Shown here: one piece after another, positions 25,220-37,580 of the stretch
Numbering within the stretch: position 1 is the stretch's first letter
How the letters are laid out: each line of letters starts with the position of its first letter
NCBI RefSeq assembly: GCF_964340395.1
Contig: NC_135568.1
Coordinates: 7,586,280 to 7,650,279 of the forward strand
DNA: 64,000 nt
Source of the DNA: Glandiceps talaboti
Lineage: Eukaryota; Hemichordata; Enteropneusta; Spengelidae
Reading direction: 5' to 3'
Notes under the pieces: generated by a model
Told to the model about the DNA's origin: nothing
What the model saw: only the letters and a program-made list of their open reading frames with translations
The model's database searches: none
Made by a program: the position numbers and the translations under genes

Positions 25220-27785
25220 ATTATCAATATTGTTGCTATATTGCGCCATCGTTATTACAAGGAACGTTATTAATCTTAAATAACCACACCCTGTCGTAAA
25301 CCACAATCCAATATAAATATATTTTAGCTTTCTTTCATACCATCATAGTTCATTTTTAGAATGAATGGACCAAAGGTGGGCAACATGAAATTGTAATATT
25401 TATACTAACACTAGATGAATTTGCTATCGAGTCCAACAGACGTTTCGAATATTCCCCAATTACTGATCGTACACGCCACCTTTTCGACTGTTGCTTCTAT
25501 CACCTTTGACGACGTGACAATTCATTGCCTTTCAAAAATTTGCCACTACCGGATGTTCACATCTTGTCAAATTGCTGCACGGTCGATCGTCTGCAGAACG
25601 AAAAATGGCCGACGCACACATATATTTTTGTCGGTCGACACAACAGTATGCGCAACGGAATTGGGCGTACTTAACTTAACCTTAGAAGATCGACTCTGTT
25701 ATTACAGAAGGTTATAACGAGCTAGTTGCTGGTGTATTCCACCGCACGTACACTTTCGTTTTTAGGCGCCTCGGCAACGGTAGGCACAGAAGCAGTTAGC
25801 AATGTAGATGATGTATGGGCATGTTTTTAGGACGGCTTCACAGAACAGTGCACTCTTTGTATATATTCTATGCAGGTAGAAATTAACGTCAGCGGCTCCA
25901 TTGTAACTAAATACTTGGAACTCTCATTCCAAATTGACTCACAACCATAATATATCCTCACATGTGTACGTTTTGACATCATTTCCCAAATTGTTGTCCT
26001 ACCTGTTACATTGTATGAGGGGTGTGAGCTTGGTATAGCATACAGTAGTGGACGAGTATATGTTTTGTATCCAGGCAATCTTTATTTTCAACTCTAAGTG
26101 GCAATATAGAATACATTGCAAGACATGTTTCATATTTAATCCGTCGCCAAAAAACAGCACCTTTTCCACATTTTACTTCTCAAACATCACTTCTTCTTTT
26201 TTAAAATCTATATATCAATAATAACACAAAACCACACAAGTGAAAGTAATTTAAATTACAATTGATGTCACAGACCAATATTCAATACTTATTACTTCGT
26301 CAATTTCGTCACCTTGTGCTACCAGATAAATAATTTTAAACATAGCTCTCATCGGTTGACTGACGAAAAAACTAGGAGGTGATATATTGTGATCAGTTCA
26401 GTGCAAAAATAATATCACTGCCTTCTCATAGAATATATTAATACGAGCATATGGCTTTAGTGTTTACGATAAGATGCTGTACATGGACGTCAGTCTCATT
26501 TTAGGTTATTTATCATAAACAGCCCGATGACGTCATCGTTTACATGTATCCAATCACTTAGAAGAAATTGTGACTTCATTGAATAATAGAAAACCACGTA
26601 AATGTTAACACCTTTCTTAGAGTTTTGTTTACAAAGGCAAGAAAGGAATTGGGTTAAAGAAAAAGTTGCCATCTCGATCTGTGAGGTAAACCGGTGAACA
26701 CACCTTGCGGTCCGTTGAGCTCTTCCTGAGAGCTCGTGTCACGGTTCTCGGTACGAGAGTGACTTTACATGTAGGGTACAGTGAATGGACGTTTGCTACA
26801 TCATTTGGTATTAAGAGAGAAGTGTAGCTACATTTAGACTAAGATTTCTACGGAGCGTTAACCTTTTCGTTTCTTTCTAGAATTAATATAATTTACTTTA
26901 CATTCAATTCTAATTCTGTCTAATAAATTTTTATAAAGTGAAATGACTACATTCCTTAATAATTAGGTACATCATTCTCCTGGCACTAAGGGCAAGATAA
27001 ATAAAATAATTTAAAATATTGAAATGACACTGTTATTATTAACACAGCTGTCTAAGTGAACAATTTCTACAAGTAAATCACGAACGGTTAATTCATTTCA
27101 GAGATGTTTACAGTGGACGAAATTACCATTTTCCAGAAATTATCACGTCGTCAACACTCAGAATGTATGTGCTTCTCTGTTTCTATGATGCCACAGATAT
27201 GCAAGAAATCACATCACCTTTCTGAATTTGTACAACTATTACACAGAAAATAAATGTAATTATTTGTGAAGTGATTCATCACATAATTCCATTGGTAGTT
27301 AAACTTAAATATTTTTCATTCTATTTTGACAGCTGATATAACGAATTTTTGGGAGATTCCAATAAAGGAGAGGAGAGGTGCAGAAAAAACCCCGAACGAG
27401 TAACCCTTTATTGTACTTGTAAGCAGTTGCGTAGCAGGTAATTGAAAAACCACATTATGTTCAAATGCCTACATATGCAGAGCATCAGATAATCTCTGTT
27501 GTTATGGAAACATTCCGGGTATACAAAATCACATTTTTACATTTATTTCATTTACGGTTTCATGTAGTGGGTACCTACGTATACGTTTGTTTTGATAATC
27601 TAGTGCCAGAGTCGGTATCTAGTCTGAGATCACTGACTACTGAATGTTGGACATGGGGTTATAACGGAAACAGCATCTGTCACCGATCCAATGCTAAATT
27701 TACCGACTATAACGTCACGTGACATTTCTAAAAAAAATAACGCTGATGAAATGAAGAATCCCTGTCTTTATTTTCTCAAAAGAAA

Positions 27786-30511
27786 ATGGCGGACTCGGAT
27801 TCTATTGCAACAAACGTTGGTTACGCGGAACAGCTTGAGAATTTTCCCTGTCACTTTGTTTGGCGATTAGAAGACAAATTCAACCGAGACTTCAAGGTAT
27901 GTAGATCCTATTGTCATTAATTTTATATATTAATTCGAATAATGATTTATGATTTATATCGGTAATCATCAGAAACACTAAAGTCCGAACGAGAATTTTC
28001 TCCAGAAACCCCTAAATTAAATCTTTCTCTGAATTGACTAGTGGGAGGGGATATTGCTCAACCATACACGTCTAAGACTCAACAAGCAATTCTTGATAAG
28101 GTATGTGTTTGTTGTCTACAGACAGCTAGGAGTTATATTGACCACCACTTAAAACACAACCCAAGTGAGATGACAGTACCAGCTATGGAAGTGAAAGCAT
28201 GCCTGTATATGTCTAAATATCTCATAAAACAATCAACCCTTTAAAAGTATTAGAGTTTTCATGAAACCAATGTATTATCTATTTGCAGACGGCTATGGAA
28301 TATATAGACCATCACTTAGCACACAATCCAGATGAGATGACAGTACCAGCTATGGCAGTGAAAGCATACCTGTATATGTCAAATCTCAAAGACAACAACT
28401 TAAAGGATCCCCAAGCAGCGTTGGAATTGATAAAGAAGGCTTTGGATAGAAACGAAAATGACTTAAAGGAAGACACCAGTCACGATGGGCCCATTGGGTA
28501 TAAGGTTGTCCTCCTAGCAGATCAAGCATGGGTGTACTTTAAGCATTGCGATACAAAGAAAGTTGAGGAATTAATTGTAGATTTGGAAGAAATACACGAA
28601 TCATTATCAAGGGAGGCAGGGGCATATTTGAAAGCAATTAAGGCTTTTACTTTTCAGTGGTTTAGTATATCGAAGTTTCTAGAAGGTATTGAGTGTTATA
28701 AAGAGGCTGTAAGTATTTTTCCGTCAAATGTCGATTGGTTGTTTGGATATACTCGACTTCTCGAAAAAAGATCATATTTGACAACACAAAATGTTTCTGA
28801 CATTAGTGAGATAAATCTTCGTCAGATATTAACACTAAACCCAAAACATGGGTTAGCACGCGCTTTCCTTGCCAAAGAATTGGCGGACAAGGGGATTAGA
28901 TCACATCTTGAAGCAGAGTACGAGGCCAATCAAGCACTCGACATTGGTGGAAATGATTTTGTTGTTGTTCAAAGAGTTGGGAAGGTATTTTTGACGTTAG
29001 GAAAGCATGATCGAGCTCTTGAGCTTTTTCAAAAGGCACTCGATTCAGAACCAAATTCTAATTTTACCCTGCGATTAATCGGTGATGTTTATCGGGCAAA
29101 ATATTTTAACCTGGCAAAAGAAGACGCACAATGTGAAGTGTATCTTAAGAATGCTATAGAATATTACGAAAGGGCAATTGAGGCAGATAGTAGCAATTTC
29201 GACGCAAAAATTCGAAAGGCTGACCTACATTCCCGACTAGGTCAGACTTCCAAAGCTGAACGCGAGTATCTTCAACTAATTGAGGCTGAAAATGCAGATA
29301 ATAAGGCATCTGCATTATACAACTTTGGCCTCTTTCTCGAATATCAGGATGAAAACAATGCAATTCAGCGATACAAGGAAGCCATCAAAACTGATCCTAA
29401 TAGTTTTGGAGGGCGAAACGCAGTGACGAAAATCATTGAAAAAATGCAGCGACGTGTTTCTAGAGATAAAGAAGATTATGAAGCTTTAGACATGTTGGGA
29501 TGGGTTTACAGTAAAACTGGTTATATTGATAGTGCGTGTTTTCATTACGAAATGGCATATCGCGTAAAACCGTCAAACACTTTGACACTGAAATTAGCTC
29601 AGCTGTATGTCAAAAGTGTAAATCCTGACAAAGCATTTAAATACTTGGAGATGATCAGAGAGTCAAAAAGTGACGAATATCGACGTTTGAAAGGTAAACT
29701 ACATTTAGCATTGGGTATTGAATACAAAGAACAAGGCATATACGATCAAGCACGGAATGAGTTTTCGAAATCGGCATGCGTAGAATACAACTGTCTCGAA
29801 GGTTGTGAGAACCTCGCCAAATTTCTACAAAATTGTACAGAGGATGACAAATACGAGAAACGCTGGCTGGAGGATTGGGCCAAAATCGTTTCAATACTAC
29901 GAAGAGAGGGAGACTTGATTAAACAGCACAAGGGTAAAATAACAGGCAATGAGATAATTAATCGCCTAAAAGCGCTTGAAGAAACTCAAAAGAAAGCTAT
30001 GATGCCCTCCGTACGATATCTTCGCGACTTGTATGACAAGTATGTTAAGTTACTTCTCAAACCGTGCGTTGATGAATATGTGCAGGTTTTACTGGAGGCA
30101 CGCAGTTTATTGGATCGAGTGATGAGTGACTTCCAGTCGAAACATTACCCGTCAATTTCACCTAAGAATACTCGCTACACATTCTTTTACATCAAAGACA
30201 CAGTCAAAGTTGAATATGATCTGCAGAAAAAACTAGAAGGAGATTACCATTGGATCGGTTTCAGAACCTACTATCCAAAGCTATTCAAAACTTTGGTAAA
30301 TATTCAACCAGCATACGATTTTAACGATAATAAAAATTTGATATTTTTATTCAATACTGTTAATAAATACAAACATACTAAATCTCTACAACCTGGGGAA
30401 CAGGGAGACAAAATTGGTGGTAATCTCTACTGTTTCAGCTTACAAGATCTGTCTGACTGGTCCGTCGTCAAAGTTACAGAAATTGTTCGACAGTTTGATA
30501 AACACATGTAA
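27786..30511 (+). CDS. IFIT-like TPR protein D
   Basis: Exons 27786-27896 (37 codons) and 28289-30511 join in phase 0; 777 residues. The acceptor AG at 27781-27782 precedes the ATG by three bases, as in gene B. Exon 1 carries F-P-C-H-F-V-W-R-L-E. TPRs fill about residues 45-530 and the helical C-terminal region carries E-A-R-S-L-L-D-R-V-M, F-F-Y-I-K-D, I-Q-P-A-Y and N-K-Y-K-H (729-733). Protein B is similar throughout; the start of exon 2 and the intron before it are almost identical at DNA level, suggesting recent exchange. The intron contains a broken extra copy of the exon 2 start (28122-28216) with its own acceptor; its use would lead to a stop at 28242-28244. The functional choice is the second acceptor at 28287-28288. 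The role is inferred as for the other IFIT-like genes. Confidence 0.92.
28122..28244 (+). pseudogene. Vestigial duplicate of IFIT-like exon 2 start
   Basis: After an acceptor (AG 28120-28121) the frame reads T-A-R-S-Y-I-D-H-H-L-K-H-N-P, then M-T-V-P-A-M-E-V-K-A, clearly a copy of the first ~32 codons of exon 2. At about 28217 similarity to exon stops, and the sequence continues as a copy of the intron that precedes the real exon 2, ending in TAA at 28242-28244. It could act as a poison exon, but is more simply a recombination scar. Confidence 0.85.
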
Positions 30512-33500
30512 TATTTTAACGGTATTCGAAATGTCGGTAAAGTTTGCAGATATGGCAAAAACAGTGTATTAATAAGTATTAAAGGGAATCGTGCACCTGT
30601 GTTTTGGTCGCTACGGCTCAGAACGAGAATTGTAAACCGATGTTGTGCAACAGGTGTGACCGGTCTTCGTCTGCAAGGGACATGAGCTGACCTAAGTCGC
30701 GTACGACTTTAACACTTCATCCGGGTCATCAATATCAGTAGAAGTCAATTTCATTTGAAAGCTAAATTCGCGAGTGACCTTTTGAAAAACTCCGAACTCT
30801 AATTAATATGGCCAACGAATACTTATTGGCATTTTAACAATTTTAAGTGAATATGCTGTAAGAAATAATACCCCAGTTATGACTAGTGCAGTTTGGAGCC
30901 ATGGAACACTTTTATGAAGTTAATTAATGAATAGAACTTGCTGTAAATAGCTTTCCCATACAAAGTCTGACTTGATATACTTTCTAGTTCTGTACTATTT
31001 CAGTTTGTCATATTTTGTATGCTTTATCTTTCTTGATTTTTATCGTTGTTGTTGCAGAATTTCTAGCAGAATCAGCAGCCTCTTTCTGTAAACGTAATAA
31101 GACTTATTGAGACTGGATTATATTGTATATGATCATATACCTATGCCAAGATCAATCATCTTGATGACGTTAACGCCAAATGTTACTTCTGATATAGAAC
31201 ATTAAACGTCATGACATTCACGATATCGACGATACATCAGAAAAACATAGCAATTCCGAAAATAAACAACCAAAATAGTGGCCGAGCTTCGGCGTAACCA
31301 TAGCCACCCACTACGTGTACGATGCACTATCCTGCCCTATTAAGTACTACCGACATTACTGATGAGTTGTACTCGTAAACGACCATTTACTTTGATTAAC
31401 ATATTAAAGCATTTTCAGAACCTTTTGGAGAACCTACCCAAGTTGTATTTCGATATATTAATGCAAGGTTGGACCGAAATCTGTTGAAAGTTGAAGATCA
31501 TTGAAAACATTTCATCGAAACGGGTTGACAGTATCATCAGGAAATGTCACGTGGTATAGACTAACATAGCTGTACCCTTGTTATTTTCCGTGTGTCTTTG
31601 GATTCTTGGTCATAGGCATATGATAAATCGCTTATTACCTGATATCACCTCGTATCGCCATTTATGTCGTTGCTCAACGTGACACGTCTTACGAATCGTG
31701 TCACTTTGCAGAAACGGTACTCATGGCACTACGGCAAACGGAAATGTGATATCCGATAATACCTTAATAGTATTTTATTATAATGCATAGTATAGTATTG
31801 TATTGTATATTGTGTTGCTGTATTATATATATATTGCATATGTTATATATATGTGTGTGTATATATAATTCTATTATATCATCACATTATTGAAACAGTT
31901 TTGTCTTCGTAATCTTAGCAGATAGACAGAAACAGCTTCATTATCTGAACAAAGTTGTGATGTGAGGATTTTGGTGCTTTGTTTATATTTGTTGACACAG
32001 GAAGCTATGTATTTTCTATATACAGGCTGCACTGAAAACCACGTCTACCCAAGATCATGCATGGTCACTAATACATCCATGTATTATCCAGAACACATAC
32101 ATATTGTCTATGAGACAGAGAAATTATAGCTATATTTATTTTAACCACATTAAATGCAACAGTGGAGGTCAAAACATGAGAACAGTAGTCTTAGTATCTG
32201 CTTTATTCATTTTAAGACATCCAGTTCAATAGTTTGGTCAAATACAACTAACACTCGTTCTAAGTAGAGCCTGCTGTAAATAGTTTTCTGTCCAAAACAT
32301 AAAGAAGGCATTTATCAATTATAACCCAACTATGTAAGAAAGTAAACTGTTTTTACGTACTTTTAGCACTGTTACAACAAATGAAGCAGTAAAGCTTGTC
32401 AGTAGAACGATATTCTTTATGTCAAAAGAATCGTACACGTATCATGAAGGCTATGTTGTTGGTTTTCGTCTGCACATTGATTATAGAACACATTTATATA
32501 CTTGTGAAACAGACGTGTCAAAAAGCAACAATTTATCTACGAGAAATAGTAAATGTTAAACTTATCGGTAGTAAAGTTTTGAGTGTGAGTGATAAGAACA
32601 TACCTGATGTTCCAATTAAAATTACGTTTGTCACTAAATCTCTGTCTCTGTCCTTTTTTTAGTGTATGGCAAGCATTTCAGGCCAAAAGTATTAAGGTTT
32701 TATTATGATTTAGGTTTCGTCAAACCAGATTTGTGTTAATAGATAATTTCTAATAAATTTAAATTTTTAATTTTAGATTTTTAACATTTTTAACAAAATG
32801 TTCTGGAATTTTTTCGGAACTAATTAATTTCGGATCGTGATCCATGAATGTGTTTCATTTGCTTTCTATAGCAGGGGTGTGGAGTAACTCAAATGACTGA
32901 CTTTCGGTAGGCCTAACATGTTGGTCGATGTAATTTGCACTTACAATGCATAGGCATGTGATTTGAACACATACGAATACATACAATGGCACTCCTACTG
33001 GCATATGTTAGACCTTTCTCTGTTCTAATTGTTCTTTATCCAACCATTCAACTCGATGCGATAAACGTTCAATCAACAATTGGTCTTTTTCTGCTCCCCC
33101 CCCCCCGTAAACAGAGGTGAAATGGCGGTAGCCAGAGCCTGCTGAAATTCTGCGCGGGGGGGGGGGGGTCGATAAATGTTTCCATCGGGCAAGAAAAAAT
33201 GCTCTGAACCTGGGGCATCTGACATCCTATCTGTGAAAACCAAAATAGGATGATCCCTATCATTGATGTAAATCATTTAGTTTGGCCATTGGATTGTGGT
33301 GTGAAACTCACAGTAGTTGGTATCTCTGATAACCAGTTTGCCTGAAGTTGGCACACATGCTACCTTAGTTAATAGTGTTTTTACTATTGTATAATGTGAT
33401 CACAGGGTGATTATGGACACATAACCAAAGCCCACTTTTGTAATCCACCAGAAGCAATTTGTGTAATCCAGAAGATACACTAACAATAACTTTTTCTATC

Positions 33501-34203
33501 ATAGTTTGCCTATAGTTTTTGACGTCCGCAGTAGTAAATGGGATACAGACGCTCATAGCTCTTAGTATTACCTCTATCACAAGACCTTTATAGGCACTAG
33601 GGTTTTGTGCATACGTGGTACAGTCACTATTACACATACATGGTATAGGTCAGTACGACACTATATAGACATTACTGTGTTACGTACGTTCACAAATTGG
33701 AGACAGTTAGGTTTTGGGATCAGATACCATCCGTTGATGTCATTATAGTCAGTCACGATTTGAAAACGTAGTCAGTTTACATTGACATAAAACTCCTCAC
33801 CAGTGCCTAAGGTGTCAGGGTGTGTGTTTGTTTTTTGAGGGGTTAATGTGTTTTATTGTTAGGCGATCAACAGTACAGAGTCAGAACATATCACTTTATA
33901 TGGTTGCAGGAGACATCGATCGAATGTCTTAACTGTTTACTGCACTGTCTAGATATATCCTTAGCTGATAGTGCCTCCTAGGATCAGCTATTAAACAATG
34001 AATCTCGACAGTGCAGTAAACAGGCTATCAAATACCACTATGCTATTCAAATTCAGGGCCACTTTAATGTATACCAAGTGTGTTGTACCACTCATGTAAC
34101 ATTGATATCATTGCGTCTGTAGCAATTAAGATCGTTGTATTTACACCGTCAGCATACTGATAATGCAAAAAAACCTATTTCTCATTCTTGTTCTGTCTTT
34201 CAG
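30512..34203. other. Interval between genes D and E
   Basis: No gene recognised. A short TA/TG-rich run lies at 31,820-31,870, a C run and a G run about 60 bases apart at 33,095-33,170, and an inverted repeat with 17-18-base arms at 33932-33949 and 34007-34023. Confidence 0.6.
30578..30583 (+). terminator. Possible poly(A) signal of gene D
   Basis: ATTAAA 67 bases after the stop codon, followed by a GTG-rich stretch. Confidence 0.35.
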
Positions 34204-34220
34204 GTTCAAGACTGACACAA

Positions 34221-37200
34221 ATGGCTTCCATGTTAATGCCAAGTCAACTGATTGAAGAACTGCAAGAGTTTCGTTGCCATTTTGATTGGAATCTAGAAGA
34301 TGGTTTAGATTCTTCAACAGATATAGAGGTGAGTTCATGTGTTATCTTTCACTGGGTTATATAATTCAATTTACTACAATCATAGGAAGTCTAGAGATTG
34401 GCTGCTTGACATTGATAGTCATCATTGACAGCTACACCTCTCTTGGCTGGGCATTACCAGGTATTGGTAGGTGATGACTGTTGACTGCTAAAGTCATAGT
34501 ATGGCTCCGTTGTCCGGAGAGGCAGTACGTGTATGCATCTCGTGTCCTTAACGTAAAGCAATGCATGTGCGCATGTTATTAATGCAACACAATGCATGTG
34601 TTCATCAGCTAGTGTGCTAGTCTAGTTCCAGACGGACTGTATTCGACACTATATCCATATGAATATGTATGAAGTTTAACGCATATAGTCGAATATAGTC
34701 CGTCTGGAACTAGTCTACTAGTGTGCCAAAGTGTAGGACACATTTGCATTCAGCCTGGGTCTGTGGGCTAGCTGTGAGATATGTGTACAGTAAAAAGGGC
34801 TCGTGTGTGTACATGAACCCTCAATCAAGGAAAGTCAATGGATTGCGTTGCCATCAATGTCCATCTGTAAACTCATTCCAAGATTTGAAAACATGTATTA
34901 TCCTGTTAGCTGTGAAAAGTTTGGAAGTGGTGCATCAATGTATACATGTATGTATCCTTCCGAAACGTAATATTCTAATTATCCCTTCTTTTAATTTTTT
35001 ATACAAATTCTACAATCGTTGCTTTCTGAAGAGTTTTGACCTACTTTACTTATCAATTGATGTCGATATTTTATTTATTTTTTATCGTTAGACAATCACG
35101 ACAGGTCTGGACAATCATTTAGAAGATCATGCTGACCAACTGCCTGTATTTTCAAAAACTTTGAAAGGTTATCTTTACATGTCATCACTGAATCCACGAG
35201 GAGAAAGAGATCCACACGAAGCTCTTCGTTGGTTTGATAAAGCTGTAGAGGATAATGAGAAGGAGATGCAAGAAGATACAGAAGATAAAGGACCAATGGG
35301 GGACAGAATTATAATTCTAGCAAACAAAGCCAGGGTTCTGTTGTGTCTGGGTGAGGACAAAAAGGCAGGGGAAATATTAAATACATTAGCAGGTATCAAA
35401 GAACATTTAAAATCAGAAAAGGTTCAAGCTTATATAGATGCAAACAAAGCATTTTGCTCGTTTTGGCTAGGGCAATCTAAATTTGATCTTGGATTAACAT
35501 GTTATGATAGGGCACTTAAGGTGTATCCTACAAAAGAATCTTGGTTGATTGGGAAAGCACTTCTTGTGGGTAAGTTTAAACACTGCATGAGAAGTACAGT
35601 TTCGGAACAAGGAGTGTCCGAGCTGGAAATTATTTATCGTAAAGTTCTTCGAATTAATCCAGATAATATGTTTGCCAGAGTTAGACTTGCAGTGACCCTT
35701 GCCAGTAGAAAGTGTGATTACGAGGCCATGCATCATTTCGATGAAGCATGGCTTCATGGTAAAGATAAACTCCATGTAGTTACACATGTTGCGGAGTTTT
35801 ACCTTCGTAAAAGAGATTTTCGTAAAGCTCGTGGCTTATTAGATGAAGCCCTTTGTCTACATCCCAAGTCCCCATTTATCCATCGTTTATTTGGCGATCT
35901 TTATCGGGCAATGGCTAAAACAGGAAAGTATGAAGTCGGGAAAAACAACCAGACTGCGATTGAATGGTATGATAAGGCTATGAAATTATCATTTAGTACA
36001 AAACCTGCTGTTTTGCGCAATAAAGCTTGGGTCTTGTTTGATCAAGGTAAAATTCAACAAGCTAAAGCAGTATTTGAACAACAAACAAATAGTCAGTCTA
36101 CAAGTATCTTTGGAAAGGCGGACAGACATCTCACATTTGCGCAGTTTTTAGATAAACTGGATGTGGAAGAGGAGAAACGAAATGCAATGCGACAGTACAA
36201 AATGGCTTTAATAGCTCATCCAACACGTCGTAGTGGCAGTTGTCTACAAACGATCAAAATATTGAAAGAGAAGTGTGTAGAATTACTGTCTGTCAATCCT
36301 AAAAATGTAGATGCCTTAGAACTGACGGGTTGGTTGTATTCGAAAATAAACCACACAGAGAGTGCGTGTTTTTATTACGAACGGGCCTACGAAATAAAAC
36401 CGTCCGATTTTCTGGCCTCTACCTTAGTTGACCTGTACAGGGGAGCAAACAACCATCTTAAAGCAGACGACTTTTCGAGCAAAATTATATATTCGAACGC
36501 CGAGGAAAAAACAATCAAAGATGTGTCGTTTCACATTTCAAATGGCCAGCAAAGCTATGAAATGCTAGAATTTGATGTCTCTCGGAGAGAATATTCTCGT
36601 GCAGCGGACTTACATTCGCTGCAGGGTTCTGAAGGTTTGCTCAATGTACTCAAGCAGGTACCAGAGGATGGGAAATATGAAATAGCGTGGTTTAACGACC
36701 TCGCAAAAATTCTCGTTAATGTCACAAACACGTCTAAATTAATAGAATGGAAAGAAGAAGGAGACAACGAAAAAGTTAGTAAAAGGGCTAAAAAATTACA
36801 TGCTGATTTGTTTGAGATTTTGAAACCTCAACTTCGCGTTTTGAAAGAATTGTACAAGGAAAATGTTGAATTCTTTAGCTTGACATTCGACAGTGACCAC
36901 CAAGATCAAATTAATGTAAGCAATGCGACCATGTTACTGCGAAAAGCACGTGACCTACTCAACAGCTGTGTGAGAGGATTTGAAAACTCTAACTACAATC
37001 TTCGAGACACGGGTAATAGATTCTTTTATGTCAAAGATGGCCACAGCATTCCTCGTGAATTGGCGGAAAGAATTCTAAGTTATGGGTGGGTAGATTTCGC
37101 CCTCCGATTTGGGAAATTGTTCCTCTTCCTGGTTGATATCCAGCCAGGGAGTAACCTTCGGGAAAACGGTTGGTTGGAAAAGTTGTTTTCAGTTTGTGAA

Positions 37201-37386
37201 GATAACGACCAACCTGTAGAATTAATGCTGCAAGGTTTATCTGTTAATGATGGCAATCCGGCGTGTGATGCAGATTTAGTAGAGTTTGCAAAGGAGGCTG
37301 TTGTTAAAACAGCAATAATTGTACGTGAATTCTACAAGTATATAAAACCAGTAGAAGCTGCAGATAGAGTAGAGTCAGTTGGTTAA
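34221..37386 (+). CDS. IFIT-like TPR protein E
   Basis: Exons 34221-34328 (36 codons) and 35092-37386 join in phase 0; 800 residues, the longest of the five. An acceptor AG at 34202-34203 precedes the ATG by 17 bases. Exon 1 carries [10 protein letters not shown], the closest of the set to the vertebrate IFIT start R-C-H-F-T-W-E-L. TPRs fill about residues 50-550. The C-terminal region has F-F-Y-V-K-D, I-Q-P-G, N-G-W-L and, in place of the KH motif, E-D-N-D-Q-P (739-744), as in gene C. C and E share long blocks at both ends of exon 2, while the middle TPRs differ more. The intron holds a foldback repeat (34609-34727). Start choice: three in-frame ATG codons lie at residues 1, 4 and 6; the first is used here. 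Confidence 0.92.
34609..34727. repeat. Foldback repeat in intron of gene E
   Basis: Arms of about 40 bases around GTTCCAGACGGACT and its complement, separated by about 30 bases. It may be a MITE relic. Confidence 0.7.
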
Positions 37387-37455
37387 AACTACCCACATCA
37401 GATTAATGTGATCTGGAAGTTTGTGATTTTCAGAAACATCGAATTGTGTTTTTAC

Positions 37456-37580
<125 letters not shown>

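Larger units (their letters stand above)
21325..27782. other. Interval between genes C and D, rich in MITEs
   Basis: No gene recognised. Contents: a TIR element (21998-22249), an AT run (22606-22690), a palindromic element (23676-24015), a foldback element (24443-24605) and a second TIR element (24931-25219). The rest is AT-rich and unremarkable. Confidence 0.65.

Noticed and set aside
32441-32662. Short frame starting M-K-A-M-L-L-V-F-V-C that could be a secreted peptide
   Set aside because: A hydrophobic start arises easily in AT-rich DNA; no splice sites, homologue or promoter are visible.
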